The translations under genes were made by a program, and so were the position numbers. The notes beneath the pieces are model-generated. The model ran no database searches, was not told where the DNA came from, and saw only the letters and a list, made by a program, of their open reading frames with translations. DNA of 8,184 bases, taken from positions 1-8,184 of the forward strand of contig DAOVEQ010000033.1 in assembly GCA_030668905.1 (NCBI GenBank). The letters are read 5' to 3'. The stretch is from Thermococci archaeon. Lineage in GTDB: Archaea > Methanobacteriota_B > Thermococci > Methanofastidiosales > B48-G16. Below are positions 6,961 through 8,184 of this stretch, piece after piece; within the stretch, counting starts at the first letter, position 1, and each line of letters opens with the position of its first letter.

Positions 6961-6970
6961 TATTTTTTTA
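6961..6970 (+). terminator. T-run terminator between convergent genes
   Basis: Seven consecutive T residues (6963-6969) begin five bases after the TGA of the upstream gene, a typical archaeal factor-independent stop signal without a hairpin. It overlaps the stop codon of the convergent gene. On the minus strand the A-rich + strand sequence at 6938-6955 reads as T-rich and could end the opposite transcript. Confidence 0.45.
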
Positions 6971-8026
6971 TTTGATAACTTCTTCTTTTTTCCACTGCAA
7001 AACTTTATCATACGCAAGATACACAGTAGCGGAAACTATCACCATGAACGGGACAAATACCATGCCCGCATTAGAAGGATTCTCATTGAACATATAAATG
7101 GTGATTAAGAATAGAACAAAGAAGAACAAAAATGGAGATATCGCGAGTCTCACTCTACTTTTTCCTCGATTACTCAGCAGCAAAGAAATTGCAGAGAGAA
7201 GAACCAATAAAAGATACATCACAGAAGGTATAAAAATAGAAGAGGCAATGGCGAGACTTTCAGCTTCGTTTGTAGGATAATAGATAATAAAGGAACTAAC
7301 GGATAAAGGAACAAAAAAACTAAAAAATAAGGAAACTATACTCTGCCAGAATTCCTCTATCAAGAAGAGAAGAACTGCTAAAGAAGAAATGATAATAAGG
7401 CCGCTATAAAAGATAATAGACGCAATCATACCCAGAAAATAAGAAGATAAAGCAAATATTACACTAAAAATTCCTATTAAAATCATTAACTTATGGTTCA
7501 ACTTTATATTCTGTACCCCAATTTCCTTTCTTTTTTTCCATAAAAACAATGCAGTTAGGAAAGAAATAATAAGTGATATGAGAATCACAACTAAAAATTT
7601 TATATTTGTCTTTCCTAAGTAGCCAAAACAATAGATCTTATTATCTTCTCCGCAGGAACTGACATAGATCTTATTGTTAACAACCGCAGGGGAGGACCTT
7701 ACTTCACCACCAGTTTTATACTCCCATAACTTTTTTCCCGTCTCTGCATCCAAGCAGTAAAGACGACGATCATTCCTCCCAGAGCCGATATAAAGTTTGC
7801 CATTTGCAATAGCAGGGGAAGAAGTAGTCATATCTTTTATTTCGTAACTCCACAATACATCTATTAGATCAGGCATCTTGCAACCTGAGTAATTTGTATG
7901 TTGCGGATCTTTATAGAGCATTGGCCATTCATCACAATTTTTTGAGCACAATGGGCTAAACATAAAAGTTAGAAGAAATGAAAGCGTTATAAAGATCTCC
8001 ACATTTCTTTTTAAATTAACACTCAT
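6968..8026 (-). CDS. PQQ-type beta-propeller repeat protein fused to a seven-helix membrane domain
   Basis: This 352-residue protein starts with a signal peptide or signal anchor (about 9-27, IFITLSFLLTFMF). Residues 33-50 (EWPMLYKDPQHTNYSG) are the usual entry to archaeal PQQ-like/outer-membrane-protein-B-like propellers. Two blade repeats follow: SSPAIANGKLYIGSG...LYCLDAETGKKLWEY (69-103) and SSPAVVNNKIYVSSCGEDNKIYCFG (111-135). Complete propellers need about seven or eight blades, so two cannot close a ring alone. The protein then passes straight into about seven hydrophobic helices, near 143-163, 178-200, 203-223, 229-250, 260-285, 293-312 and 322-340. All six cysteines (27, 31, 49, 91, 125, 133) lie in the outer part or at the signal-peptide end. 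The ATG has a weak GAGATGAT-like site upstream. Function is unknown; a surface sensor or a component of a membrane complex would fit. It converges on the two-gene surface unit. Confidence 0.85.
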   Translation of the reverse strand: MSVNLKRNVEIFITLSFLLTFMFSPLCSKNCDEWPMLYKDPQHTNYSGCKMPDLIDVLWSYEIKDMTTSSPAIANGKLYIGSGRNDRRLYCLDAETGKKLWEYKTGGEVRSSPAVVNNKIYVSSCGEDNKIYCFGYLGKTNIKFLVVILISLIISFLTALFLWKKRKEIGVQNIKLNHKLMILIGIFSVIFALSSYFLGMIASIIFYSGLIIISSLAVLLFLIEEFWQSIVSLFFSFFVPLSVSSFIIYYPTNEAESLAIASSIFIPSVMYLLLVLLSAISLLLSNRGKSRVRLAISPFLFFFVLFLITIYMFNENPSNAGMVFVPFMVIVSATVYLAYDKVLQWKKEEVIK

Positions 8027-8070
8027 ATCATCATCTCTCTATCCCTTTCTTATTAATAAGAAGTATAACT

Positions 8071-8080
8071 ATTTAAATAT
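8071..8080 (-). promoter_or_regulatory. TATA box of the PQQ/membrane protein gene
   Basis: Read on the minus strand, ATATTTAAAT lies about 50 bases before the ATG at 8026. It would start transcription near 8050 and leave a leader of about 24 bases that contains the weak ribosome site. The core is palindromic (ATTTAAAT), so strand is assigned from the gene it faces. Confidence 0.45.
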
Positions 8081-8121
8081 TTTGATCATATCCATATTGG
8101 GGAATAGATAAGCTGAAGGGT

Positions 8122-8139
8122 AAATATTTTTTAAATATA
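8122..8139 (+). promoter_or_regulatory. AT-rich promoter-like element at the right edge
   Basis: AAATATTTTTTAAATATA holds overlapping TATA-like cores 20-28 bases before the GTG at 8154. It is divergent from the promoter at 8071-8080 and may serve a + strand gene that leaves the window. The extreme AT content makes a chance match easy. Confidence 0.3.
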
Positions 8140-8153
8140 CTACTTTAAAAAAT

Positions 8154-8184
8154 GTGAATAAGAAGAGGAAAGTACTGGGATTAA
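8154..8184 (+). CDS. possible start of a secreted-protein gene (3' partial)
   Basis: A GTG at 8154 opens a frame that runs to the window edge and reads MNKKRKVLGL. This is a basic stretch turning hydrophobic, as at the start of a signal peptide, and it resembles the MNRKRKMAFGM start of the secreted protein at 4756. A TATA-like element at leaderless distance supports it. Only ten codons are visible, they include the 17-base repeat in a frame different from that of lhr, and there is no ribosome site, so this is tentative. Confidence 0.3.
   Translation, partial: MNKKRKVLGL
8168..8184 (+). repeat. 17-base direct repeat, right copy
   Basis: This exact copy of 4234-4250 ends on the last base of the window, so its true length may be greater. 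Read in the lhr frame it gives KYWD and a stop, with RRG before it, but an in-frame TGA at 8155-8157 means there is no long helicase remnant. Confidence 0.75.

Noticed and set aside
7098..7280. Plus-strand ORF of 60 codons inside the PQQ/membrane gene
   Set aside because: It lies opposite hydrophobic helices of a well-supported gene; A-rich antisense of membrane segments often stays open by chance.
7940..7955. Archaeal lipobox at Cys27 of the PQQ protein
   Set aside because: The residues before the cysteine are SPL, which do not fit the usual L-A/S-G/A-C pattern.
4251..8184. Mobile element or phage called outright between the direct repeats
   Set aside because: No integrase, transposase, replication or structural phage gene is present, so only the repeat itself is reported as a feature.
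1..8184. tRNA, rRNA or CRISPR arrays
   Set aside because: No T-loop-like GGTTCRA with matching stems, no rRNA-like sequence and no regularly spaced repeats were found on either strand.

Overview
The window looks like chromosomal DNA from an AT-rich archaeon, probably a euryarchaeal-type lineage. Three lines of evidence support this. Several genes start about 25 bases after a TATA-like box with no ribosome binding site, which is the archaeal leaderless pattern. Other genes have GGTGA(T) Shine-Dalgarno sites that fit an archaeal 16S tail. The gene content also fits: an Lhr helicase with a C-terminal four-cysteine motif, an archaeal winged-helix regulator, and secreted proteins with Ig/E-set and PQQ-type repeats. 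I cannot place it more precisely from sequence reading alone.

Left part (1-4250) is housekeeping-like. It holds the tail of an unrecognised gene (1-126), a small class I SAM-dependent methyltransferase in the same operon (137-670), a RimJ/RimL-type GNAT acetyltransferase (804-1418), and a complete 922-residue Lhr superfamily 2 helicase (1482-4250). The acetyltransferase and the helicase each have a candidate TATA box about 26 bases before the ATG and no clear ribosome site, so both are probably leaderless.

Right part (4251-8184) is accessory-like. A small winged-helix regulator (best start 4318, end 4620) is followed by a palindrome and promoter. Next comes a two-gene unit: a secreted, cysteine-containing protein with an E-set domain (4756-6078) and a protein with an N-terminal hydrophobic segment and a C-terminal membrane anchor (6083-6958). 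Their stop codon and ribosome site overlap. On the opposite strand, ending 9 bases away, is a protein with two PQQ-type beta-propeller repeats fused to about seven membrane helices (6968-8026). None of the three can be given a specific function. Together they look like a cell-surface group, possibly controlled by the regulator beside them.

The right edge holds two divergent promoter-like elements, a possible leaderless gene start at 8154, and an exact 17-base copy of the 3' end of the helicase gene (4234-4250 = 8168-8184). That repeat brackets the whole accessory part. It could be an integration scar, a duplication, a coincidence or a contig-end effect. No integrase, transposase, tRNA, rRNA or CRISPR array is visible. 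No stretch longer than 300 bases lacks a gene.
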